Positions 46,440-57,190 of a stretch of DNA of 64,000 nucleotides are shown here, in pieces. The notes under the pieces were generated by a model. It saw nothing but the letters and a program-made list of their open reading frames with translations. It had not been told where the DNA came from and made no database searches. Positions within the stretch are counted from its first letter, which is position 1. Each line of letters opens with the position of its first letter. Source of the DNA: Acanthosepion lycidas (Eukaryota > Mollusca > Cephalopoda > Sepiida > Sepiidae). Position numbers and translations under genes: made by a program. The stretch covers positions 1,093,110 to 1,157,109 of the forward strand of contig OZ010580.1 in assembly GCA_963932145.1 (NCBI GenBank), read 5' to 3'.

Positions 46440-47290
46440 AAAACAACTCATGCAATACGAATAAAACGAAGAAAAACACACGTACTCGTGATTAGATTCT
46501 TTTAATACCTTTGAAAATCTTCCGTGAATATGTTTTCAGATGTTTTGAGTTTCGAAACTTGATATTGGTTTTCAAGCCAATCCTTTTTTTATCTTGTTGC
46601 AACATTTGAATCGGACTTTTCTGACGGTAAATATGCCATCTGCTGAACATTTTACTCATATTTAGGAATCGTGGATATATATTATTTATTGTCAGTTGCT
46701 TGAGAGATGATGCTTTCTGTTTTGTTAACTTGGATTTTGGACAAAACTCATTCAAGTTTACTTCAATTTTTTTTTATCTAGAATCTTTATTTCTTTTCAA
46801 TGATGACTTTCATTTAAATTTAGTTCCTTTCTTTCTTAACATAAACAATGATGTAAATATTGTGCAAAAAAACACTTAGTGAATATTTTGTATATTTTAA
46901 ACTTCTGTTCCTTACATAGGATTCGAACCAAGGCACATAACTCCAATGATTAACATCGAAGTACTTATTTTGTTTCTTATGCGTATGTATGTATATGTCT
47001 GTGTGTGTCTATGCTTACTTGCGTTACTTGACCCCGTTTAATATTTGATTAAAAATTACGTCGCAGCTAGTTTTGTAGACGTTTGTGTTTCATACAGAGG
47101 CAAACGTAGCTACAAAAACGCGGTCGTTCTTTTTTTGGCAGAAATTTTAAACGATTTCTATTTTTTCTCCCAAAATTTATTTTTGTTTAAATTTTCCCTC
47201 TCTTTTTTTCCTCTCTGTTCTTTTCAACAACCTCTTTCCTTTTTCTCTCAGATATCATTTGCTACGCTTCTTTTACTTCGATTTTTTCTT

Positions 47291-47343
<53 letters not shown>

Positions 47344-48119
47344 CATTAGTTGCAGTAACATTAAACGTGGTCCGCCTCACCAAATAATTTCCCTTCTATT
47401 GAAAAGCGTAAATTTTCAGCTGCTGCCACATTTTTTCTTACAACCAAAGAAAATGACTAATGGCAAAAATATCTGCCAAGATTGGTATAAAGAAAAAAAG
47501 TTGGCAAATTTGACGCCAATTTTCCCCTGAAAATTTGGTTTGAGATTTCGGTTTAATTTGAATTGTTGTACTTTGTTGTTTTTACCTTTCGTTTTGCATT
47601 CTGCATGTTGAATTTATTTGTGGCAATTCGCCATTTTCTGACTTTTTTTCAAGGGTACTGTTTTCATGCAAAGACGAAGATACCTTGGCGATAAGTCTGC
47701 TTGTGGTGTCGAGTCAAGGTAAACAGGGAAATTAAACCGAATTAGACGGAATAGGGATGCACTGTATGAAGCATCCAACAAGAGCAACAACAATGCTGTA
47801 CGTGAATAACGCTTCTCTGGGAAAAATGCCAGCGCAAACAGACAAATCTTTTTTTAATGCAGGTAGAACTTAAAATATTGTTGAATGAGGCTTAATAAAG
47901 ACCAATATCTACGAAGATACCACTGATTAATGAGGTGTTTCGACCAGAAATTGAATAACTGAAAGATGTGGAAATCCACTGTAGAACCAACAGCAAAAAT
48001 GGAAATTGTTTACGGCCATATCATGTTGAACTCACCGATTCTCCTCTGATCAAGAAGCAAAAACTCATTTTTTAGTAATTTTTCTCGAATATCTTTATTC
48101 ATTCAAAATTTACAACAAC
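46440..48119. other. Intergenic DNA
   Basis: No gene was recognised. A (TA)n run lies at 47293-47341. A lone box-B-like GGTTCGAATCC occurs on the minus strand at 46929-46919 without a convincing box A. Confidence 0.4.
47293..47341. repeat. (TA)n microsatellite
   Basis: About 24 TA units. Confidence 0.98.
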
Positions 48120-48490
48120 AATTAACACAACTATATTATCTAGACCCCCACGATTTTCAAAATATAACGGAGAGGGGCTTAGCTCCCAAATATACACTCC
48201 AGAACGGCTCCTAAAATCAATTTTCAATCAACTTCTATTTAATAGTTATCGAATTTTCCTACCTTGTCAAAATAACAGAATTTTCCGTTAACGAGTTTTC
48301 CGGGTACCTTATTAAATGATTTGTTAAGAACGATTGGATTAAGCCAAATATTTGTCCAAAGACATCATAGCCCTTGAGCGTGTGGAGAAGGCCTGCATAT
48401 TAAACGCCATCGACATATCTAAAGTCACAGTTCTAGCTTCAATGTTCTTATGTAGTAATAACTGTTAATACATCTGAGGTTGACCTAAAA
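48120..48490 (-). mobile_element. LINE reverse-transcriptase fragment
   Basis: Minus strand reads, in two frames, TVTLDMSMAFN, then YAGLLHTLKGYDVFGQIFGL, then IQSFLTNHLIRYPENS. This fits the xALDISKAFDxVWHAGLLxKLKSYGIxGxIFxLIxSFLSNR region of Jockey/I-type RT. Further along, near 48210, a decayed PQGSILGP-like patch is visible. A small, dead fragment. Confidence 0.65.
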
Positions 48491-48850
48491 AAACAAAAAC
48501 AAAAAAAACAAACAAAAAAAACAAAAAGCGAACGCTATATTATTTTTTATCCGAAAGATGGCCGTGTGAAGTGAGATGCTTAAACAATTCGAAGTTGATT
48601 AGAAGTTCGGTTCTAGTACTTTGCAAAAAAGAGATAACTAACAGAGTAATAATTCGCGGGGGTCAGAAATTTCCACAGAGTTCTTAAAGACAGAAAATAC
48701 AGAGGGTTTCAAACAAGTTATGCAGAAAGGGGAAGATAAGATTATGTTGTGGATCAGAATCAACCCACAATGAGGAAAGACAAAAGAAAAGTGTTTAAAT
48801 ATATAAAGATATCAGATTTTTTTTTTTATTTTCGTATTTTTTTACCCCTA

Positions 48851-48858
48851 GATAGATA

Positions 48859-48900
<42 letters not shown>

Positions 48901-48901
48901 A
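48851..48901. repeat. (GATA)/(GA)n microsatellite
   Basis: GATAGATAGA followed by GA runs interrupted by GATA. Confidence 0.95.
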
Positions 48902-49028
48902 TTATGTTAATGATAGCAACAGAGTTAATGCAATTAATAGAGACAGGATAAGAATGAGCGAGAGATTATAGGATTAGTTTAAGCAACGGAATCAGTGAAT
49001 TCATATGAACATCAGTAGAAGCGGTAAC

Positions 49029-49076
49029 GATATTGATAGATATTGATAGATATTGATAGATATTGATAGATATTGA
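49029..49076. repeat. 10-bp tandem repeat (TATTGATAGA)n
   Basis: Nearly five head-to-tail copies without mismatch in the core units. Confidence 0.95.
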
Positions 49077-50197
49077 AGTATCACATGAAATTCCAATTTG
49101 ATGAGCCGTGTTCGATGAATATGACTCGGGAAAAATATAAAGATAAGAAGGATAAATGATACTTAACCATTGACTTAAAGAACTTAAGTGAAGTATTCTA
49201 AAAAGTAACCATTCTTGAGAAAAAAAAGACGAACTTTCTTTGAAATGAGAAAATGAAGGTGATTCGATTCTGTAGAAAAAAATCTGTGAAGGTCTGAATT
49301 GTTGGAACTGAAAAATGGAGTTCATCTGAATATTTGCCATGAGAATAGCGAGAGAATAATGATAGACATGTGGCGATGCGTCTGCTTGTGTTGTGCTATT
49401 ATAAAACATCACCGTTCTCACGAATGAAAACCCGATGGATTCGATATAAGTCTTAACATTCGTTTTAATGTTATTCAACTTCAGATAATACCGCCTTTGA
49501 TCTTATTCATAGCTTGTCTAGTAGTGCACCCAAGTGAAGTTCCGTTTATGCATGAAAAAGCATTTAAGGAGGCTTGTAGCAACAAAGTAAAGCCAATAAG
49601 AAAAGGTATGAAAAAAAATAATTTGGACAGATAGCGAGGTTAAAGGAGGGTTATGGTCGTAGAAAGAGGTAGGTGCACAGAAGAGAAAGAAAATAATATA
49701 AAAATTTGGAACGTTGGTCAGATGGGGCGGGGCGGATTTGTCCGACTGTCATTCGTGTGACCTTGGCTGAGAAGAAACGGTTTCGCATGACTTCTATCAT
49801 TGACCTCAGGTGCGCCCTTTCTGGGACTAAGTCGGCTCGTATTGCTCCCGATCGGTTTGTGTCTATACATCTCGCATACGCGTGTGACAATGTGTCACCT
49901 CCGTTTTCCGGGGTGAAATGGATGGTGTTTATGACGTTGCAAGCCGTGGCAAGAATGGTGGTGTGAACGTCGCGAGTGGAGCGAATATTGCGATATGAAC
50001 GTTATTCTTATCAGGATCTGACTGGATTCTTTGGTTATCAGCTTAAGACGAAGATCAGATCTGATAAAAAGCGTTTGATATGGACAGATTTCAGCGAAAA
50101 GGAGGTGTCTGTGGCGAGCCTGGTTTTTCTCTTTTACGTCCTCTTAATGCAACCAGGCGGTTTCCTTTGGACCCTCTGCCTTTATACACTCTCCTTG
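49077..50197. other. Intergenic DNA
   Basis: 49700-50190 is richer in CpG and G than its surroundings. ORFs occur on both strands (49706-49966 plus, 49890-49651 minus), but neither shows a known domain. It may be repeat-derived. Confidence 0.35.
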
Positions 50198-50480
50198 AGG
50201 ACACATGGCACAGTGGATAAGGGCGTTAGTTAGATCCAGTGACAGGACTCAAAGAGTGTGAGTTCAATACCCGGTTAAGGCAGTGGAGAATTTGGAGAGG
50301 GGAATTAACATCCATTAAAACATGGCACGTGGAACTAGAACAGTCTACCCCAGTTAGCGAAATAAAGCGTTCAGTTCGACATTCCAACTACCTGAAGAAG
50401 GCTGGAGCGTACAACGGCCGAAACGTTGTAATAAATATGGTGACAAAGATGAGGACAATAGTCCGAATAATGTAAATAGT
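50198..50480 (+). mobile_element. tRNA-derived SINE with hammerhead-like tail
   Basis: A Pol III split promoter is visible: box A TGGCACAGTGG at 50206-50216 (all consensus positions kept) and box B GAGTTCAATACC at 50260-50271, at tRNA-like spacing. A non-tRNA body follows. Near its end is CTGAAGAAGGCTGG...CGGCCGAAACGTT (50393-50428), which resembles a hammerhead core CUGANGA, stem II, GAAA. The 3' part reads AATAAATATGGTGACAAAGATG and so on. Family name unknown to me; the tRNA origin is well supported. Confidence 0.65.
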
Positions 50481-51369
50481 CTCTCCAGTATGTTTCTGTC
50501 CTCGTTTTTTATCTTGTTTGTGTCAGACTTTGATTTCCCACTCCGTCATTTATTTTTTTCTTACCGCTTCTTGATTCTGTCAAACGGCAGAATACAGCGG
50601 TCACTCTTATTATTTTGAGGGCTCTACTAACATATATTTTGTTTTAGTTTGTCTTGTTGCATTCTTTAGTTTTTTTTTGAGTTTAATACCCCACCCCCAT
50701 CATTTTCATTATTACATAATTGTTGTGACCAAGTAAATGGTTAAGTAATAACAAAATCAGGTTTACAGATATATCGTATATTAAACAGTAAGTACACCAG
50801 AAGAATATTACACGACTAGTGAGAGTGTATCGAATGAACTAGCACTCGATCTGTTCAATGTTCCTTCTCTCCTACTAAACTTATAATAGGCGGAAGAGTC
50901 TAACATAGACTCTTAGAGGGAGGACACCACAACAATAATTTTTTATATATTTCTGTAAAAGAAAAAAAAAAGAAAAAAGAAAACAAAAAGAGACATTTGA
51001 ATATTCATGAATTTTTATGTCATGGGTTGTTTTGTAGGTTCCTTGTGAATATGTAGTAACAGTACAAGACCCCTTACTGGTCTATCATTGCCGCTACCTT
51101 ACATAGCAAGACTATAGATAACGTCTACTCCTACACATTCGCGTGGTAGCACTAACTAACCACTATCATACATTCCATACAACCGAAGGCAATGTCATCT
51201 TCCTGTCGTCTGTGTCGATGTTGTTGTGGTGTCACTGTCACATATGGTTACTTTTTTACAAGCCGACTCGATTCCTTGACTAAGCTTTGTCTTTAATTTC
51301 TGGTGTTTGTGTTAGTCATCCAATTGTAAATATTTCTGTTATGCATTCACCGGCATGCTAATGCATAGT

Positions 51370-51373
<4 letters not shown>
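50481..51373. other. Intergenic DNA
   Basis: No gene was seen. A-rich run with G interruptions at 50959-50990. Confidence 0.4.

Positions 51374-51435
<62 letters not shown>
51374..51435. repeat. (TA)n microsatellite
   Basis: About 30 TA units. Confidence 0.98.
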
Positions 51436-51437
<2 letters not shown>

Positions 51438-51869
51438 CCATTCTTTGTAGTCGCATGGGATTCTAGGACAAGACGCTCTATTTAATTTCGAATTTCTGTT
51501 TTCATTCCATTCCACAGAAGATAATGACTTTTTTTGCGTAAGTATGCGTTCTTTGTGTAGTGCGATCATCTAATGGTCCCATTCTTACGAGCCGGGCTTG
51601 ATTAGCAAATGTTTCCCTCTGTCGAATTTCGTTTGTTCATTTTCGAGTCATTTCACTGAGGGTAATTCCTTTGTGTTTATTTCTCCATGCTAGTATATAG
51701 GTTTCATATGACTTTTCCATTTCTAGCTCCTTTCAGATATGCATAACTAAAGAAACACCTTCAAAACAGTCGCTTATTTATAAAACTTACAAAAAACAGA
51801 TTGAAATAATTTTGAAAAGCACTACATTACCCAAGCTTCAGGACATATGTTGGTCAATATCTATAAGTA

Positions 51870-51949
51870 TTAGGTTGGTGCAAAAATAATGTCGGTTTAT
51901 GACGTAGTTTTTAACGTCAAAAACCGACATTATTTTTGCACCAACCTAA
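51870..51949. mobile_element. MADE1-like mariner MITE, copy 3 (80 bp)
   Basis: An 80-bp palindrome with the same TTAGGTTGGTGCAAAAATAA termini and TA flanks (51868-51869, 51950-51951). Its inner part contains TGACGTAGTTTTTAACGTCA, shared in form with copy 4 and different from copies 1 and 2. Confidence 0.93.
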
Positions 51950-51987
51950 TAGTTTCAAGAATGACAATTTGAGTTCCTGTTATTTCC

Positions 51988-51988
<1 letters not shown>

Positions 51989-52057
<69 letters not shown>
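51989..52057. repeat. (CA)n microsatellite
   Basis: About 34 CA units starting 40 bp after MITE copy 3. Confidence 0.98.
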
Positions 52058-52058
<1 letters not shown>

Positions 52059-52489
52059 GGGATTGGATATGGCGCAGAAAACAAGATATCTAAAATATTT
52101 CTGGAAATATTTGCGCACATCCAACATATATATCAAGGACAGAGGTTCTGATGATTACATGTGACATCCAATAAGCGGGTATGTTAAACAAAGAGGAGAG
52201 GGAGGAGGAGGAGGAGAATGGGAATCCGTGTTGTGACAGAGTAAATATCTCGGAGGCCAAAAAATAATCATTCTTAGGAGTCAAAGCCAGGTGTCAAAGA
52301 AATTCCAAAACCGAATGGAACTGCTATCTTTTAAAAATTGCCGTTCACCCCAGAACAATTATTAGTTTCTAAATGTGATATTTCAGCAGAAGATACCAAT
52401 TTAGAAATGTCTTCTGTTGTTCTAATCAGCTGATTTTAATTCATAATCACAAATAGGCGATGGGAGTTAAAGTTTGTGGAGTGAGAAAA

Positions 52490-52960
52490 ATGTAAATTTG
52501 GGTGGGAGTTGTCCAGATCCCACTCTCCAGATAGAGTTCAAAAGCGTCTCCGAGCCCTTGTGGGTGACGAATTATTCTCCATCCTTCAACCGCTCTCCCG
52601 CAGGCAGGATTTGGCAAGTCTCTCGCTGTTTTTTCCGCTACTTCAACGGAAAGTGCTCGGACGAACTACATTTTCTGGTGCTGCCATGGTAAAACTTCAC
52701 AGTAAAAATACGCCATGCCATTTACATAGTAGCAAACCATCCACATTCCCTTCGTATTCCATCGGTGAGAAGTAAGTTCCACTCGAACAGCTTCTTCCTC
52801 CGAAACACTGTCCTATTTCCCTGATCACTATAATCTTAATCTGTTCAAGGCTAGTGTTAACCATTGTCTTCCACTCCTACACACAAATGGCCTCCAAACG
52901 TAACCCTCTACCTGGAGTGGCTCTCGGTCTTTGTAAAGGGTCAACCTCGTTGTACAAAAA
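52490..52960 (+). mobile_element. LINE 3'-end fragment, Jockey/I-type
   Basis: The plus strand, in two frames shifted near 52620, reads DRVQKRLRALVGDELFSILQ, then LSRRQDLASLSLFF, continuing RYFNGKCSDELHFLV in the other frame. Near 52820-52870 it reads YNLNLFKASVNHCLP. These are the thumb-to-C-terminus blocks LDRVQKRxxRL...LxHRRxVASLSLFYRYFxGxCSxELxxLVP and YNLxxFKxxVNxxL. Single-nucleotide shifts make it inactive. Confidence 0.8.
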
Positions 52961-53999
52961 AACAAAACAAAACATGCCAAATTATCAGACTATATATTTA
53001 TATTAGGATTAAAAGAAGACCCAGGAAGTTAGAGGAGAAAACAAAATTCAGTAACGCGTATCGTCATCTAGAAGAACTACATCGGACTAAAGTAATGTTT
53101 TTGTTGATGGAATTATATGTGTAGGAGTATCCAAACAAATTTGATTAAAAAGAACCGATAAAGTCTGTCTGTTTAACTTTAATACATTTTTCAACCTTCG
53201 AATAAGGTGTTGGGTGTTGTGCTTGAGCTAGCACGAAGTCACAAGTCATCGTGGCCGAGGGCTTGAGCGTGCTGGCCTTGTTCAAATTATTGATCACGCT
53301 AGATAATACGCTCTTTTCCAGAAACTATAACTAACGTCTGTTCAACATAGTTTCAGTATAAACCACGGGTGGGCTCTGTGGGTGTTAAATAAACACAAAT
53401 AGGGATTGGCTAGCCGCCCTAGTAGAAGGGTATCCTCGAATAGAGTGGCCAGCTATACATAGATTGTGCTTGAAGTTGTGGATAAACTGTTCGAAGTTCA
53501 TATATTGTTATAGTTTTACTTAAGTACGTTCGATCATCACCGTCATCATAAAAAACCAATGTGGTGCCTGTGTGCTAGTTAGAATTTCTTTGTCTACATC
53601 CTGGTACTCTTTTAGAAGCTAGAAGTTTGAATTCGTCTAAAATGACGTTATGAATAACAATTATTTGGAATGAGGCCACCAAATAGAATGCAATTTATTT
53701 ATTTTTTATTATTTTACTCATTTATCTGCATTTTTTTCTTAATATAATATATATGCACACCAATTATATCATATTCACTTTACCGTGCGTCCTGGGTATG
53801 ACGATAAACTACATCCTCGTCCTGGGTAAGACGATAAACTACGTCCAACAGCAAGGCATCTGATCAGAAGGCTTTGAGGAGCGTGGAAGCACCTCTTAAT
53901 TGTTGGTGTTCCCAGGTCCACCCTGACTCGGGATTGTAGCACCTGTTAGGGTCCCAACTATGGGCAAATAGTTAACACTCAAGCTTGTGTAAAAATAGG
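52961..53999. other. Intergenic DNA with a possible decayed SINE
   Basis: At 53240-53300 there is a box-A-like TGGCCGAGGGC and a weak box-B-like TTGTTCAAATTA, suggesting an old tRNA-derived SINE. At 53784-53844 the words CGTCCTGGGTATGACGATAA and CGTCCTGGGTAAGACGATAA are tandem near copies. No gene was recognised. Confidence 0.35.
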
Positions 54000-54240
54000 C
54001 TTTAATACCAGAAATATTTTGTTATAAAAAAAAGATTATTACCAGCAATAATTTTTGAAGGAAAAATTATCAGCAGTACTTAAAAAAAAAGTACCAGCAA
54101 TACAAACAGCTATACATTTTTTGAAAAAAAAATATTACCAGCTATCGATTCTTTCAAGGAAAAATATTCCCAGAAATAAATTTTTGAAGAAAACATATTA
54201 CCAGCAATAAAAATTTTGTCAGCATTAAATAGTCTTAAAG
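54000..54240. repeat. Degenerate tandem repeat built on ATTACCAGCAATA
   Basis: The words ATTACCAGCAATA, AGTACCAGCAATA and ATTACCAGCTAT return about every 40-60 bp, each followed by a TTTTTGAAGGAAAAA-like spacer. It is an old, diverged minisatellite. Confidence 0.65.
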
Positions 54241-54525
54241 ATAAGTGTGACTTAATTTTAGGAGAAAAAATTAGAATAATAAAACATAATAACCAAAGCC
54301 AACTATTGAATCAGAGGAATTAATTAGTACTAAAATATCGACATAAAAACAAATTCATAATATAGGTTTAACTTAATTAGCCATCCATTTTTCCATAACA
54401 TTCACTCTCTCTAACCCTTCAAATGTAGACTAATTCTAATTTCTATATCTAACCTATTCTATAACCCTTTACACTATATTTGTAAACTTTCATTTACATT
54501 AATATCTTCCCAACTTTCTTTTTTA

Positions 54526-54528
<3 letters not shown>

Positions 54529-54586
<58 letters not shown>
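54529..54586. repeat. (TA)n microsatellite
   Basis: About 29 TA units. Confidence 0.98.
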
Positions 54587-54588
<2 letters not shown>

Positions 54589-54648
54589 TTTGGAATTTGT
54601 TGGTCTGATGAATTTATCGATTCCAATGTAATAAATTATAACCATGGA

Positions 54649-54664
54649 ATATTAGTGTTTGAGC

Positions 54665-54732
<68 letters not shown>

Positions 54733-54748
54733 GCTCAAACACTAATAT
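54649..54748. repeat. 100-bp palindrome with (TA)n centre
   Basis: Unique-sequence arms ATATTAGTGTTTGAGCCTTT and AAAGGCTCAAACACTAATAT are exact reverse complements around about 60 bp of TA. The whole unit can fold into one hairpin or extrude as a cruciform. Confidence 0.9.
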
Positions 54749-54779
54749 GTAATTTATATATATATTATTTATATATTAT

Positions 54780-54927
54780 ATATGCGCAGTACTTATGATA
54801 GAGCTAACATATTTGGTTGTGTTGATGTGAGTTTGTGATCCTGTCGTGTGTCAAAGGGCAAACTTTGTCAGTTTGTCTGACGATCGCAATGGGCGTGAAA
54901 CCCAGGTTCACAAACACACATCAACAC

Positions 54928-54981
<54 letters not shown>
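54780..54981. repeat. Dispersed repeat with inverted arms and (TA)n edge
   Basis: GGTTGTGTTGATGTGAGTTT at about 54814-54833 is answered by AAACACACATCAACACAAC at 54912-54930, so the core can fold into a stem-loop. A (TA)n run follows at 54931-54981. The parts TATGCGCAGTACTTA and GCGTGAAACCCAGGTTCACA recur in opposite orientation at 60385-60430. Confidence 0.7.
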
Positions 54982-54983
<2 letters not shown>

Positions 54984-55744
54984 GTGTGTGGGGGGGGGAA
55001 AGAGAGAGAAAGAGATATAGAAAGAGAGTCCAAGTAAGTAGTAAGAGAAGATTTGTGTATGTCCCTTTTTAACCTCAATAAATTCTTGATTATTTTTTCT
55101 GTAACTAAATTTTCTTTTGATGTCGCAATTTTCCGATTTTTCTGAAACTGTAATCAAAAGATTAAACGGACAATTTAAAATTTCAGAGCGATTCCTGCGG
55201 TTTCAATGAGTTTTTTGTTTCGTTTTTTGTTGCTTGATTTTTTTACAACTTAGTCGTGAGTCAAAGGGTAAGTATGGAAGGAAGAAAGTAAGAAATTAGC
55301 TTCTCACGCACATGGAAATATTTTTCTTTTTCACAATATGGAAACAGTTGTTTTTTTTAAAATAGAAATGTAGGTGAGCTTATCCATCTGTTGTCAGATT
55401 GACTGAAGTTTTAATCCAGTCTTTATTTTAGTACTTTTGCTTTGAAAAAAAAAAGTCAGATACTGAAGTGGGGGAGATGGAAAAGAATTTAGGGGAAGCC
55501 AAGAAAAAATATTTCAAGTATGATGCGAAAAGGAAAGCTCACCGGATTCACATATTCTTGATAAAACAGCATATCATATTTCATAATAAAACTACTGCTA
55601 TTACAAAGAGGACCATATAAAAATAACAGTGATAAAAACAAAAACAAATACGGTTAGACGTTAAATAAGATCGCTCATTTTGTACATCTAGACATCGAAA
55701 GCGAAAAATTCAAAGTTCAATCCTATCAATCTATCTAACATTTT
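54982..55744. other. Intergenic DNA
   Basis: AT-rich; a G8 run at 54991 and GA-rich stretch follow the microsatellite. No gene was seen. Confidence 0.4.
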
Positions 55745-56560
55745 TAAAGATCATTTCACCCCGAGCAAGGCAATAAAACCACTATTACACAATGGAAAAT
55801 AGACTTTTGTATAACAGATATTTATTTTGTTAAAATGCATTTAAACACAAATCGTAGAAATATCTATCAAAAGACGCGACGTTTTTCTTTATCTTCTGGA
55901 ATGAAGAAAAAAAATTAAGAGACCGGAACACCGTAGAATCAGACAAGTCGAAAATTTATTAACTAAGAAGGCATTTGAATGAAGAAGAGATAGATACATA
56001 TATAGATAGTTGATATGAGTGAAATATAGTATTAAGGAGCTAGGACAATAAAAGAACAAAAATTAAAACGACAGAAGATAATGATTGACATTGCATTTAA
56101 ACTTTTGAAGATCAAAGTTGACTAGGAAGCAAGAAGCCGGAAGTGAGTTCCACATAAATCTTAGGTACCATAGAGGAAAGTTCATCAGAACAATTACCAT
56201 GGAAGTATGTATATAAAAGGCACAAGGAAGCTATGTTATGGTAGTGGGAAAGTGACTGAAGCCGAGATGCCAGGTCAGGATCAATAACACTGCAGATTCT
56301 TCTTTGGATTTTATCAAGTATCTGTAAATATATAGCAGGAGCACCAGGCCAGATGTGGCAGAAATATTCAAAGCAAGGAATAATGTTAGACTTATAAATA
56401 TGTAAGATAGATTTTGGTGAGAAACATTGTCTTGAGCGACACAATGAACCAATTTTCTTAGCTGCAGATTGATTCAATATACACTTTCCACCGGAAAGCG
56501 GAAAATGTGAAATGAGTCACCCTCATGGAGGTTATCATCAGTCATTCTGATAGAAGTTAC
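55745..56560 (-). mobile_element. LINE 3'-end fragment with internal insertion
   Basis: The minus-strand frame at 56477-56112 reads AAKKIGSLCRSRQCFSPKSI, then YKSNIIPCFEYFCHIWPGAP, then DPDLASRLQSLSHYHNIASL and YFHGNCSDELSSMVP. This is a nearly complete thumb-to-C-terminal part of a Jockey/I-type RT. The element end at about 55745-55790 matches 6980-7010 and 31085-31115. Between end and coding part sits a 213-bp segment (55797-56009) not found in the other copies. Confidence 0.85.
55797..56009 (+). repeat. 213-bp direct repeat, copy A
   Basis: Starts AAATAGACTTTTGTATAACA and ends ACATATATAGATAG. By eye it differs from copy B (56796-57008) at about five positions with no length difference. 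Confidence 0.93.
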
Positions 56561-56795
56561 AAAGGGTTCTCTCAGACGATATTGCAGATTTTATGGTAAA
56601 ATTTTGCAAAAATTATCCAGCTGGAGACAAATTTTAAAATTCACGAAAATCTTTAAATCTTTTATTCTGTTTTCATATTAGCCTCCAAATAAGAAAGCCA
56701 AGTTTTATTTCTATTAGAATATTCAGAGTATGATGGAAATAAAGATCGTAATATTGATAAAATTAACGAAAGCTGCATATTTGATAGGGAGAAAG

Positions 56796-57008
56796 AAATA
56801 GACTTTTGTTTAACAGATATTTATTTTGTTAAAATGCATTTAAACACAAATCGTAGAAATATCCATCAAAAGACGCGCCGTTTTTCTTTATCTTCTGGAA
56901 TGAAGAAAAAAAATTAAGAGACGGGAACACCGTAGAATCAGACAAGTCGAAAATTTATTAACTGAGAAGGCATTTGAATGAAGAAGAGATAGATACATAT
57001 ATAGATAG
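56796..57008 (+). repeat. 213-bp direct repeat, copy B
   Basis: Same length as copy A, 999 bp away in the same orientation. It runs straight into a (GA)n tract that copy A lacks. Confidence 0.93.
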
Positions 57009-57190
57009 CGACAGAGAGAGAGAGAGAGAGAGAGTGAGAGAGAGACAGAGAGAGAGAGAAAGAAAGAGATAGAAAGAGAACTAAAAGACAGAGAAATAGA
57101 AGAAGAGAGTACGAAGAAAGAAGAACAGAAAGAGTGAGAGACAAAAGTGAAGTGAGAGAGAGAGGGAGAGAGAAAGGGAGAAAGAGGAAG
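57009..57190. repeat. GA-rich simple sequence
   Basis: Imperfect (GA)n and GAAAGA runs. The long Ser/Leu-rich minus-strand ORFs here are composition artefacts. Confidence 0.9.

Noticed and set aside
46910-47010. Minus-strand tRNA gene suggested by a perfect GGTTCGAATCC box B
   Set aside because: No box A at the right distance, and the acceptor and anticodon stems do not form; at most a SINE scrap.
49651-49966. Overlapping ORFs on both strands in a CpG-rich patch
   Set aside because: Mutual antisense ORFs without domains are expected where stop codons are rare; no support for either.
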